Shown here one piece after another: positions 17,458 to 25,683 of a stretch of 64,000 nt of DNA (positions are counted from its first letter, which is position 1; the number at the start of each line of letters is the position of its first letter). The notes beneath the pieces are model-generated. The model made no database searches. It saw only the letters and a list, made by a program, of their open reading frames with translations, and was not told the DNA's origin. Source of the DNA: an uncultured Clostridia bacterium (lineage in GTDB: Bacteria; Bacillota; Clostridia; Lachnospirales; CAG-274); NCBI GenBank assembly GCA_947591605.1, contig CANQDF010000003.1, positions 62,001-126,000 on the forward strand, in the 5' to 3' direction. The translations under genes and the position numbers were made by a program.

Positions 17458-17505
17458 AAAAATATCCCGTTCCCAACAGTTAAAGCAGGAAACGGGATAT
17501 TTTTA
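17458..17505. terminator. Strong bidirectional terminator
   Basis: Twelve-base perfect stem AAATATCCCGTT/AACGGGATATTT (17460-17471 with 17491-17502), flanked by A and T runs, between convergent spo0A and tmcAL. The tmcAL stop lies within its T run. Confidence 0.9.
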
Positions 17506-18675
17506 TACTACTGTTATTGGTTCGGTAAAATCCTTGTTTCTTTCGCCCGTCAGAGGCAGATAATACATATCGGTTGCAAAAAGCTCCTTGTCAAGCAGCC
17601 CGACAGGGGCATTTTTTACATTTGTGATGACGGGTACATCGGATTTTTTGCAAAGCTCCGACAGCAGATCCCGTCTGCTTTGCCTAAAGCCCAGCACACG
17701 AATGTATTTTACACCGTTTTTTGTATCGGCATCGCTTTTTTTGATGCCCAGTATTATATGCAGCAGTATGCGCCTTATCCTGGAGTGCGTATAGCGCCTG
17801 CTCTTTATCCTGTCCGCAAGAGCGCTCACTCCGTCGCTGCCTGCAAGAGATATTATGCGGTTTTCAAGCCCCTCCGCCATGCCGTCCGTGAGAGCAAGCT
17901 CCTCTGGGGTGCTTTTAAGCAGTATATATCCCAGTATGCCGCTGTAAAGGTCAATATGCGGCTTTGTACCCTTAAGCGCCTCTCTGAGCCTCTCACGGCT
18001 GTTATCGGGGACGGCTGTGAGAGCCGTTTCGATATCGTCCGCATAAATACGGCTGCGTACAGCCGATGCGGAGGAAAGCTCTCCGCACATTTCACGGGAG
18101 AGATATGCCCCTCCCTCACGTTTTACCGTGACGGGCTTTATGCTGCTGTTAAGCCTTTTAAGCGCCTTAAGATATTCCACCGCCAATATGCTGTTGGGCT
18201 GTGACAAAATTTTTGTGTCGATCCCGATAGATCTGCCTATCGCAAGCTCCCTTGCGGCTGCATAGGACATACCGCCGTCAAGCGCCTGCCTCAGCTCCCT
18301 TTTAAAGCTGTCGGGCTCGTCGGCAAGCAGCTCCGCAGCCTCCCGCAGCCCGTCAAGGCTGCCCGTTTCCGTACCGAAGGAAAGCATATCCACAATGCCG
18401 CTTTTGTTAAGGCTGTCCACGGCTCCAAAGGCAAATACATCGGCAGAGCCCACGGCATAGGGCACGGGCAGCTCCAGCACCATATCCACACCGTTTTCAA
18501 GCGCAGTGCGTGTACGCAGAAACTTGTCCGCTACGGCAGGTTCTCCTCGCTGCACAAAGCTGCCGCTCATTATTGCAATTATGCCGTCTGAGCCCGTAAG
18601 CTGCCTTGTTTTTTCTATATGCAGCTTATGTCCCATGTGAAACGGGTTGTACTCAGCAATTATGCCGACATTCAT
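17503..18675 (-). CDS. tmcAL: tRNA(Met) cytidine acetate ligase (TmcAL/YlbM family)
   Basis: A 390-aa nucleotidyltransferase-fold protein. In Bacillus, TmcAL activates acetate with ATP and acetylates the wobble cytidine of elongator tRNA(Met). The N-terminus VGIIAEYNPFHMGHKLHIEK carries the HxGH-type nucleotide-binding motif; IIAIMSGSFVQRGEPAVADK and MVLELPVPYAVGSADVFA are family hallmarks. The start at 18673-18675 has GGGAG seven bases upstream; the longer in-frame N-terminus is not supported. It lies 34 bases after the frameshifted lipoprotein gene, so may be co-transcribed. Confidence 0.93.
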   Translation of the reverse strand: MNVGIIAEYNPFHMGHKLHIEKTRQLTGSDGIIAIMSGSFVQRGEPAVADKFLRTRTALENGVDMVLELPVPYAVGSADVFAFGAVDSLNKSGIVDMLSFGTETGSLDGLREAAELLADEPDSFKRELRQALDGGMSYAAARELAIGRSIGIDTKILSQPNSILAVEYLKALKRLNSSIKPVTVKREGGAYLSREMCGELSSASAVRSRIYADDIETALTAVPDNSRERLREALKGTKPHIDLYSGILGYILLKSTPEELALTDGMAEGLENRIISLAGSDGVSALADRIKSRRYTHSRIRRILLHIILGIKKSDADTKNGVKYIRVLGFRQSRRDLLSELCKKSDVPVITNVKNAPVGLLDKELFATDMYYLPLTGERNKDFTEPITVV

Positions 18676-18709
18676 AAAAACACTCCCGAACCAGTTGTAT
18701 GCTGTTATG

Positions 18710-19892
18710 TTATTGTATCGCTCTGTATGTGGATAAAATATTTGCAACGTATTCGGCTGCCTCATCATATATTTTATCCGGATAGTTATCGTCTTCGCTT
18801 ATATAGTCGTCATTGGGAGCCAGCTTGGAGCTGACGGATGTAACCATTCCCGTACCCTTGTCATAGATGGCATAATTGCTTACCAGATCGACATAGCCGC
18901 CTTTATCAAGCTCGCCTCCCAGGTATGCGACCGCCAGATTGTCGTTTTCGACAAGCATTTTATAGGAATCCGAATTTTCATCCAGCAATGATTTAAATTC
19001 ATCCATATCCGCACATTTGCCTTCATCGGAAAACGACAGGGCTATCTGTCCGCACATATCGTCGGAAACATATGCTCCCTCCTCGGGTTCGGCATCCTCC
19101 TGCAAACGCTTGACAAAAAACGAAGTAGGCATATCTACCGCCGCATAGCTCGTGATATTGTATTCACGGGTGCCGTCAATATCCTTTGGAGCAAAGCCGA
19201 ATTTGCACTCGGAAAGCGGTGAGTTGACATAAAACTCATGGTATGCAGGCGAGCCTGCCGCCACGGAATCCGCCTCGTCGCTTATCTTAAACCTAAGATC
19301 GGCATATTGATTCGTTCCCGAATACTCGCCGTGCTGAGGATCGGTCGTAAGCACCTTTGTGTATATGGGCATATCCCCGTATTTTTCCTCACAAGCTCCC
19401 CTGAGCATATCCGCCTTTATATCTCCGGGGCAGACTATATCTCCGTTGGCGATGCTTTCCTGATCAAAACGGATGCTGTATATGCTGCACTCGCTTACGG
19501 TTATCTCCGCATTTGTGGGGTTTTCATACTCTATGGATATTTTGGGGTCACCCACACGCAGAGAATCCGTATCGTAAGCCGATACTGCCTCCTGCATATC
19601 CTCGTCGGTCGTATATCCCGCAGCCGTCAAAAACTCTCCCACGGTCATAGGGAACTGTACCTCTTGACCCTTTATAACAAATTTTCCGCTTAAAAGCTCG
19701 TCAAAATTCTGCTCGGCATTTTCCTCGGCTTCACTCTCGGGCAGAGCGTCCGATCCACCCTCCGGCTCGGCTTCATCCACAGCCGAAATATCCTTCTTGT
19801 ACTGGGGCGGTATCCGTGGGGTTGTCTGTGCTTCCGCAGGCGGTGAGAATAAGCGCCGAAAGAGCTGCACATAAAATAAGTTTTGCTTTCAT
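18710..19892 (-). pseudogene. Lipoprotein gene split by a frameshift
   Basis: GGAGG (19898-19902) and the ATG at 19892 begin a clear lipoprotein signal ending in lipobox LTAC (Cys19), but this frame hits TGA at 19773-19775 after 39 codons. The long body (386 codons counted from 19870) is in another frame and has no signal of its own. Adding one base near the CCCC run at about 19803-19806 would join TACGSTDNPTDTAP directly to QYKKDISAVDEAEPEGG. The body is acidic with a FPMTVGEFLTAAGYTTDE segment; no family is recognised. It may be a real mutation or a sequencing/assembly error. If intact, it would be a surface lipoprotein of about 395 aa. Confidence 0.8.
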
Positions 19893-20091
19893 GGTATCCT
19901 CCTTTATGATTTACGAAACAATATTACAAAATAATTATATCATTTATACTGTATGTAAAGCAAGCATTTTATATTTGCGGGCTTGAGGCACCGCATACAA
20001 AATGTAACGCACCTCGCATGTACATAAAGGCTTTGTGTAAAGTTTCCAATATGCCGCAGAAAAAATTATAAGGTTTTTTGATAAAAAGTTA

Positions 20092-20120
20092 TTGTACATA
20101 ATTGCCAAAAGGTTTATAAT
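20092..20120 (+). promoter_or_regulatory. Promoter for pta
   Basis: TTGTAC (20092-20097), 17-base spacer and TATAAT (20115-20120), 73 bases before the pta start. The rest of the 300-base gap 19893-20192 shows nothing else recognisable. Confidence 0.7.
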
Positions 20121-20192
20121 GTAGATAGTATGAACGCTTGTGCAAAAGCTGCGGGCGCTCTTAAATTTACATATTGAAAGGGGACATTTTTA

Positions 20193-21194
20193 ATGAACTT
20201 TTTAGACAAGATCAAAGCAAGGGCAAAGGCTGACAAAAAGACCATTGTTTTACCCGAATCAATGGATAAAAGGACCTTTGCGGCAGCAGAACAGATATTA
20301 AAGGAGGGCATTGCCAACATAGTTATTATAGGCACCCCCGAGGAAATTGCCGAAAACAGCAAGGGCTACGATATTTCCGGCGCTGTTACGGTAGATCCGT
20401 TCAACGACCCCAACAAGCAGAAATATATTGACAAATTTGTTGAGTTAAGGGCTAAAAAGGGCGTTACACCCGAGCAGGCAAAAGAACAGATGGAAAAGGA
20501 TTATATGTACTACGCATGCCTTATGTGCAAGTGCGGCGATGCAGACGGTGCGGTTTCGGGCGCATGCCATTCCACAGGCAATACCATACGTCCCGCTCTC
20601 CAGCTTTTAAAGACAAAACCCGGCATCAGCTCGGTTTCTGGCTTTTTTGTAATGGAAGTGCCAAATTGTGACTGCGGCGACAACGGCGTTTTTGTATTTG
20701 CAGACTGTGCCGTAAATACCGACCTTGACTCCGCTAAGCTTGCGGAAATCGCAGGGCTTTCGGCTGAATCCTTCAAAACATTCACGGGCGGCGAGCCAAA
20801 GGTTGCAATGCTCTCATACTCGACAATGGGCAGCGCAAAGCACGACGATGTTACAAAGGTAGCGGAAGCCGTAAAAATAGCCAAGGAAAAATTCCCCGAT
20901 ATAGAGCTTGACGGCGAGCTTCAGCTCGATGCGGCACTTGTGCCAAGCGTAGGCGAGCTTAAGGCTCCCGGCAGCAAGGTTGCGGGACACGCAAACACAC
21001 TCGTATTCCCAAGCCTTGAGGCAGGCAATATCGGCTATAAGCTTGTACAGAGGCTTGCCAAGGCCGAGGCATACGGTCCTGTTCTCCAGGGTCTTTCAAT
21101 GCCCGTAAACGATCTTTCAAGGGGCTGCTTTGCCGAGGATATAGTAGGCGTTGTGGCTATGACAGCCGTACAGGCTCAGTTAGCGGGAAATTGA
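20193..21194 (+). CDS. pta: Phosphate acetyltransferase
   Basis: Converts acetyl-CoA and phosphate to acetyl phosphate, the first half of the acetate-forming ATP pathway. The 333-aa chain is the short, single-domain Pta form. Recognisable stretches are KKTIVLPESMDKRTFAAAEQ at the N-terminus, GAVSGACHSTGNTIRPALQ, and the phosphotransacetylase signature near VAMLSYSTMGSAKHDDV and GHANTLVFPSLEAGNIGYK. AAAGGGG precedes the ATG. Its last codons and stop lie at the start of the 151-bp tandem repeat that separates it from ackA. Confidence 0.97.
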   Translation: MNFLDKIKARAKADKKTIVLPESMDKRTFAAAEQILKEGIANIVIIGTPEEIAENSKGYDISGAVTVDPFNDPNKQKYIDKFVELRAKKGVTPEQAKEQMEKDYMYYACLMCKCGDADGAVSGACHSTGNTIRPALQLLKTKPGISSVSGFFVMEVPNCDCGDNGVFVFADCAVNTDLDSAKLAEIAGLSAESFKTFTGGEPKVAMLSYSTMGSAKHDDVTKVAEAVKIAKEKFPDIELDGELQLDAALVPSVGELKAPGSKVAGHANTLVFPSLEAGNIGYKLVQRLAKAEAYGPVLQGLSMPVNDLSRGCFAEDIVGVVAMTAVQAQLAGN

Positions 21195-21486
21195 TATATT
21201 CATAATAAAAAATAATTTTAGCTGTAAGCGGCGAAAAATCAAGCGGAAGTCGAAGTTTTTCGCAGAAAAACGAAGTGCAGCGTTAAGATTTTTCGCAAAA
21301 TTACTTTTTTATTTCCTTAGCCAATTTCCCGCAGCGGGAAATTGATATATTCATAATAAAAAATAATTTTAGCTGTAAGCGGCGAAAAATCAAGCGGAAG
21401 TCGAAGTTTTTCGCAGAAAAACGGAGTGCAGCGTTAAGATTTTTCGCAAAATTACTTTTTTATTTCCTTAGCCGATTTCCCGCAGC
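21185..21486 (+). repeat. 151-bp tandem duplication between pta and ackA
   Basis: Two direct copies, 21185-21335 and 21336-21486, differ at only a few bases (for example A/G in the AAAAACGAAG/AAAAACGGAG segment). The first copy starts inside the last pta codons (GGGAAATTGA). Each unit contains nested inverted repeats: GCGAAAAATC pairs with GATTTTTCGC, enclosing GTTTTTCGC and its near complement. The element could fold into a stable hairpin and act as a processing or attenuation site between pta and ackA. Confidence 0.9.
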
Positions 21487-21520
21487 GGGAAATTGAGCGG
21501 GAAATTGAGCGGGAAATTGA
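21485..21520 (+). repeat. Three 12-bp tandem repeats (GCGGGAAATTGA)
   Basis: Exact units at 21485-21496, 21497-21508 and 21509-21520. The unit equals the last codons and stop of pta, so it looks like replication slippage at the end of the 151-bp repeat. Confidence 0.9.
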
Positions 21521-21557
21521 TATATTTGTAATAAAAAACACTTAAAGGAGTAATACA

Positions 21558-22754
21558 ATGAAAATACTTGTTATCAACTGCGGAAGTTCATCATTAAAGT
21601 ATCAGTTATACAACATGGACAACAACGAGGTGCTTGCAAAGGGTCTTGTTGAGAGGATAGGCATTGACGGCTCCAACCTCCAGCACACGCCCGCAGGCAA
21701 GGAAAAGGTGGTTTTTGAGCAGCCCCTTTCAAACCACGAGGAGGCTATACAGCTTGTTACCGACAAGCTTGTCGACCCCGAGGTAGGCGTTATTTCAAGC
21801 CTCTCCGAGATAGACGGAATAGGCCACAGGGTAGTACACGGCAGCAACTTCTTCAGCGATTCGGTAGTAGTTACCGACGAGGTTATAGAAAAAATGAATA
21901 TCTGCGCCGACCTTGCACCCCTCCACAACCCTCCAAACATTATGGGTATCGAGGTTTGCCGCAAGCTTATGCCCGGCAAGCCAAATGTAGCGGTGTTTGA
22001 TACTGCATTCCATCAGAGCATGCCTCCAAAGGCATATATGTATGCTCTGCCATACGAATATTACGAAAAGTACAATGTACGCAGATACGGCTTCCACGGC
22101 ACAAGCCACAAGTTTGTTGCAAAGAGAGCCATAGAGATGCTCGGCGGCAAGGCTGAGGGCACAAGGATAATTACCTGCCACCTCGGCAACGGCTCGTCCC
22201 TTGCGGCTGTAAAGGACGGCAAGGTAATAGACACAACAATGGGTCTTACACCTCTTGCAGGCTTTGAGATGGGTACACGCTGCGGCGATATAGACCCTGC
22301 CATCGTACCTTTTATAATGAAAAAGGAGAACTTAACTCCCGACCAGATAGACAATGTAATGAACAAAAAGTCCGGTATACTCGGTGTTTCGGGTCGTTCA
22401 AGCGACTTCAGAGATGTTGAGGAGGGTATGAAGGAGGGCGACGAAAGATGCGCACTCGCCCTTGAGATGTTCAGATACCAGATAGCCAAGTTCATCGGCT
22501 CATATTATGTTGCACTCGGCGGCTGCGATGCCATCGTATTTACGGCAGGCATAGGAGAAAACAACTCGGGCCACAGAGCAGCTATCTGCGATTATCTTAA
22601 GTGCTTCGGTATGGAGATCGACCCCGAAAAGAACGCACAGAGAGGCAAGGAGATAGACTTTGCAGCAGAAAACTCCAAAATAAGGGCTCTGCTCATACCT
22701 ACCAATGAGGAATTAATGATCGCTCAGGATACAAAAGAATTGCTTGACAAATAA
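21558..22754 (+). CDS. ackA: Acetate kinase
   Basis: Makes ATP and acetate from acetyl phosphate. The 398-aa chain begins MKILVINCGSSSLKYQLYNM, with the acetate/sugar kinase signature; HRVVHGSNFF, DTAFHQSMPPKAYMYALPY, RRYGFHGTSHKFVAKRA and the GLTPLAGFEMGTRCGDIDP segment are all intact. AAAGGAG lies eight bases before the ATG. It works with the Pta encoded 363 bases upstream; the tandem repeat between them may uncouple their expression. Confidence 0.98.
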   Translation: MKILVINCGSSSLKYQLYNMDNNEVLAKGLVERIGIDGSNLQHTPAGKEKVVFEQPLSNHEEAIQLVTDKLVDPEVGVISSLSEIDGIGHRVVHGSNFFSDSVVVTDEVIEKMNICADLAPLHNPPNIMGIEVCRKLMPGKPNVAVFDTAFHQSMPPKAYMYALPYEYYEKYNVRRYGFHGTSHKFVAKRAIEMLGGKAEGTRIITCHLGNGSSLAAVKDGKVIDTTMGLTPLAGFEMGTRCGDIDPAIVPFIMKKENLTPDQIDNVMNKKSGILGVSGRSSDFRDVEEGMKEGDERCALALEMFRYQIAKFIGSYYVALGGCDAIVFTAGIGENNSGHRAAICDYLKCFGMEIDPEKNAQRGKEIDFAAENSKIRALLIPTNEELMIAQDTKELLDK

Positions 22755-22812
22755 TAATGTTAGTCGTATAATAAACAATGGACTGTGTAATACACGGAAC
22801 AGGAGTGTTTTA

Positions 22813-23301
22813 ATGCTTATTAATGTTAGTAACCTTGCACCGTACAACAGTATGCCTGTGTCGTTAAAGGGCGAAAGGGTCGATATACCTAGGGACGGAG
22901 CGTCCGCCGAGATATATTTTGACGGCAGCCTTTTAAATGACGGCAAGGGCGCTTATGTGCTCGACGGCGAGGTTAAAGCGGTTTTAAGTTTAAATTGCGA
23001 CTTGTGTCTTGAACCTTTTGATACGGATATTGCTTTCACCGTAAACGAGGTGTTTTGCAGCGAGAAAAATTCGGAAAAGGAGTTCTGGAGCTTTTCGGAT
23101 AAAACGATTGATTTGAAACCGGCGCTTATAGCTGACATCCTGCTTAATATGCCTATGAAGGCGGTTTGTTCCGATGAGTGTAAGGGTCTTTGTCCCATAT
23201 GCGGCCACAACCTTAATAAGGGTGAATGCGGCTGCGACAGGGTACAGCGGGATCCTCGGTTTGAAAAGCTGATGACTCTTTTTAACGATAAGGAGGTGTA
23301 G
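22813..23301 (+). CDS. DUF177/YceD-family protein
   Basis: A 162-aa protein of the DUF177 (YceD) family, linked to ribosomal RNA or large-subunit maturation because it almost always precedes rpmF. The cysteine-containing core LNCDLCLEPFD and the C-terminal zinc-type knot CSDECKGLCPICGHNLNKG are clear. The start ATG at 22813 has GGAG nine bases upstream; an earlier in-frame GTG/ATG would overlap the ackA end region. It is followed by rpmF after three bases. Confidence 0.92.
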   Translation: MLINVSNLAPYNSMPVSLKGERVDIPRDGASAEIYFDGSLLNDGKGAYVLDGEVKAVLSLNCDLCLEPFDTDIAFTVNEVFCSEKNSEKEFWSFSDKTIDLKPALIADILLNMPMKAVCSDECKGLCPICGHNLNKGECGCDRVQRDPRFEKLMTLFNDKEV

Positions 23302-23304
23302 GAA

Positions 23305-23487
23305 GTGTCTATTTGTCCTAAGGGAAAAATGTCTAAGTCAAAAAGAGATAAAAGAAAGGCTCAGAGCTGGCAGATTGCTACCCCAACTCTTGTAAAGTGC
23401 AGCAAATGCGGTGAGCTTATGATGCCACACAGGGTTTGCAAAAGCTGTGGCTCTTATAACAGAAAAACAATAATTTCTGTTGACTGA
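23305..23487 (+). CDS. rpmF: 50S ribosomal protein L32
   Basis: A 60-aa zinc-binding ribosomal protein. The N-terminal PKGKMSKSKRDKRKAQSW is diagnostic, and four cysteines form the zinc knot (CSKCGELMMPHRVCKSCG). The start is GTG (usual N-termini have PKxKxSKS close behind), with AAGGAGG upstream inside the end of the DUF177 gene. Three bases separate it from DUF177, so the two are translationally linked. Confidence 0.97.
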   Translation: MSICPKGKMSKSKRDKRKAQSWQIATPTLVKCSKCGELMMPHRVCKSCGSYNRKTIISVD

Positions 23488-23514
23488 TAAGACAGTAAAT
23501 TTATGGGCTATTCT

Positions 23515-23537
23515 GCGTGTCGAAGAATTCGACACGC
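23515..23537. repeat. Short perfect inverted repeat
   Basis: GCGTGTCGAA and TTCGACACGC, 10-base arms with a 3-base loop, just before the rpmF terminator. The CGACACGC arm also ends interspersed repeat copy 1. Confidence 0.8.
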
Positions 23538-23572
23538 TTGCCGGAAATGCTTGCATTTCCGGCAATTTTTTT
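23538..23572 (+). terminator. Terminator of the DUF177-rpmF operon
   Basis: Thirteen-base perfect stem TTGCCGGAAATGC/GCATTTCCGGCAA with a 2-base loop and seven T. Confidence 0.92.
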
Positions 23573-23573
23573 C

Positions 23574-23688
23574 ACAAAGAATAAAGAGATTCGTGCCAGC
23601 CAAAGGCTGGCGACTCCCTCTTTTCCTCAGGCGGGCAAAGCTCGCCTTGCGGATTTTAGCCTGCGGCGCTTAAGTTACCTTTACATAC
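23574..23688 (-). repeat. Modular interspersed repeat, partial copy 3 (inverted)
   Basis: Read on the minus strand, it begins with GGTAACTTAAGCGCCGCAGG and continues with a GGCGAGCTTTGCCCGCC hairpin and GAGGAAAA, matching the first third of the copies at 14009 and 28509. The remainder, with CCAGCC/GGCTGG arms, is not shared. Confidence 0.7.
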
Positions 23689-23689
23689 A

Positions 23690-24355
23690 TTAAAGCGATA
23701 TTTCATACAAAAACTTATACATATCGTAAAGCTTTTTAAACGCCTCAAAAACTATATCGGGCAGATCGTCGCCGTAAAATGCGGTGTTTGTATACTCCTC
23801 ATAATGTATTATGTCAAAGCCCTTAAATTGGTACCAGCCGTTAAGCCTTGGCGAAAGCTCGTTTTTAAACTCACGCTTGTATTTTTCACCCGTCACCTCA
23901 AAGCCCTTGAGCCTTTCCAGCTTTTTTACAATGCGCTCAAAGCGTGCGCTCTCGGCAGAGAGCTTGTTTCTGTAAAGCTGCATATCCGCAGGCTTGGGGT
24001 AGTAAAACATGCCGTAGCGCCACCAATCGGGTGAAATTTCAAAAAAGTAGGTGGGGCGAGGATAGGTCAGATCGGGTTTGCCGTCATCACGCAGAAAAAA
24101 CCACTTGCACTCCTTGTAAGGGTTTTTGTTTTTTGAAAACCGTATATCTCTGTTTGCCCTCGATACCTTGGGCGTCTGCACAAAATTTTTGTCCATTTTG
24201 TGCATTTTTTCGTACACAAGGTCGGCAAGCTCTGCCATGGGCTCGTGCACGTTGAGCCTGTACATATCTCTGTGCTCATGGAACCACTCTTTGTAATTGT
24301 TAAACCTTATGCCTATAAGATATTCGTTTGTAAGCTCGTTAAATTTGTTTATCAT
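23690..24355 (-). CDS. DUF2461-family protein
   Basis: A 221-aa soluble protein of the DUF2461 family (function unknown, often annotated TIGR02453). Family marks are NYKEWFHEHRDMYRLNV near the N-terminus, KVSRANRDIRFSKNKNPYK in the middle and YFFEISPDWWRYGMFYY. GGTGA lies before the ATG. No operon partner is clear; it lies 117 bases downstream of the acyltransferase gene on the same strand and may be co-transcribed. Confidence 0.88.
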   Translation of the reverse strand: MINKFNELTNEYLIGIRFNNYKEWFHEHRDMYRLNVHEPMAELADLVYEKMHKMDKNFVQTPKVSRANRDIRFSKNKNPYKECKWFFLRDDGKPDLTYPRPTYFFEISPDWWRYGMFYYPKPADMQLYRNKLSAESARFERIVKKLERLKGFEVTGEKYKREFKNELSPRLNGWYQFKGFDIIHYEEYTNTAFYGDDLPDIVFEAFKKLYDMYKFLYEISL

Positions 24356-24472
24356 TTTATCACCTGTCCAAAAATATCCTTTACATTTAGCGCAGTCAAA
24401 AGTGCTTTTTCCCTATGAGAGGCTCTCCACGTTGGACTGCGTATACTCGATATCGGTCTGTTTATCCGTTTC

Positions 24473-25507
24473 CTATGTATGCGGATACACCGCATTTATC
24501 ACAAAGCCCAGCGCAACAAGCAGCACCGTGAATCTTGCAGGGTTCATCTTTCCTCTTTCGTCCTCAAAAAGATGCTCCGAGGTTGCCGCAAAGCGTTCCA
24601 CAAGACCGCCTACACGATCGTTGCCGAATGCAAGGCATATAACAACGGCAGATACAAACGCCGCCGCAAACACCTCGCCGTATGGCATATCGGTAAATCG
24701 GCTGTTTATAAAAAGCGTAACGGGGCGATGCAGCACAAATATACTAAGAGAGTTTCTGCCGATCATGGTTATAAAAGGCAGTTTTTTTGCGGGTGTTATA
24801 TATCTGAGCGCCCATATTGCGGCAAATGCCTCGGCAAAAAGCATTATCCTTTTAATCGGAGCCGACACCTCCGTGTATGCGCTCATTTTAAGGTCATCGT
24901 AACCGCAGTACATATAATTTATCATAACATATATAATAACCGCAGCAGCAAGCGCAAAGGCAATGCCCTTTAAAAGGCGCTTGTCACCAAGGTTTTCACC
25001 CGTTGTATCGGGCAGGCTGCAGCCTGCCGCATAAAAAGGATAAAAGCCTATTATCCTGGAAACGGCAAATGTGTTGTCTACAGACGGACTGAAGCCGACC
25101 GCTATGCTGAGCAGTATAAGTATGGGTACAAGCAGCTTTTGTTTTTTTATATGGGGCGTTATTATGCGCCATGCAATAAGCGCCAAAAGATACCAGTACG
25201 AGTAATTGGGCTCCGTCAGCGAACTAAAGCCGTACAAAAAGCCCATAATGCTGTTAAAAACAAAATACAAAAATACAAGCTTTATTATCTGCTTGAAACC
25301 GCACGAGCTTTCCTTCCTGCCGAAATAGCCCGAAACAAAGGCAAAAGCGGGCATATGAAAACAGTAGATAACTTTTACGGTATTAATTAAAGGCAAACCC
25401 CCGTATACGTCATAGAGCATATGCCCGAAAACCACAAGCAGTATAAGTATCCCCTTTATATTGTCCCAATAAGGGATGCGTTTGCCGTATGTACCTGCGC
25501 TTTGCAT
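24473..25507 (-). CDS. Acyltransferase-3 family membrane protein
   Basis: A 344-aa polytopic membrane protein with about ten hydrophobic segments. The N-terminus RIPYWDNIKGILILLVVFGH has the family's catalytic-type histidine, and FHMPAFAFVSGYFGRK is the second conserved region. These proteins O-acetylate polysaccharides, wall glycans or other surface molecules. GAGGAG precedes the ATG. The substrate is unknown; there is no glycan cluster around it. Confidence 0.88.
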   Translation of the reverse strand: MQSAGTYGKRIPYWDNIKGILILLVVFGHMLYDVYGGLPLINTVKVIYCFHMPAFAFVSGYFGRKESSCGFKQIIKLVFLYFVFNSIMGFLYGFSSLTEPNYSYWYLLALIAWRIITPHIKKQKLLVPILILLSIAVGFSPSVDNTFAVSRIIGFYPFYAAGCSLPDTTGENLGDKRLLKGIAFALAAAVIIYVMINYMYCGYDDLKMSAYTEVSAPIKRIMLFAEAFAAIWALRYITPAKKLPFITMIGRNSLSIFVLHRPVTLFINSRFTDMPYGEVFAAAFVSAVVICLAFGNDRVGGLVERFAATSEHLFEDERGKMNPARFTVLLVALGFVINAVYPHT

Positions 25508-25611
25508 AGATCAGGCTCCTCTCTGCATCAATACATTTATTATATCACAAATTTATTGCTATGTACAGCGGTTATGCGGTCGTTATATCTGTTTACTCTG
25601 CGCCGTAAAAC

Positions 25612-25651
25612 AAAAAACCGACCCCCTGCCGTATGTCCTTTGGGGGTCGGT
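25612..25651 (-). terminator. Terminator of the citrate synthase/IDH operon
   Basis: ACCGACCCCC/GGGGGTCGGT stem, with TTTTTTG following on the minus strand, 33 bases after the dehydrogenase stop. Confidence 0.88.
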
Positions 25652-25683
25652 AACAGTACAAGCTTTATTGCTGCGCAATTTTA

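Noticed and set aside
21185..21520. CRISPR array
   Set aside because: Tandem units are contiguous, with no unique spacers and no cas genes.
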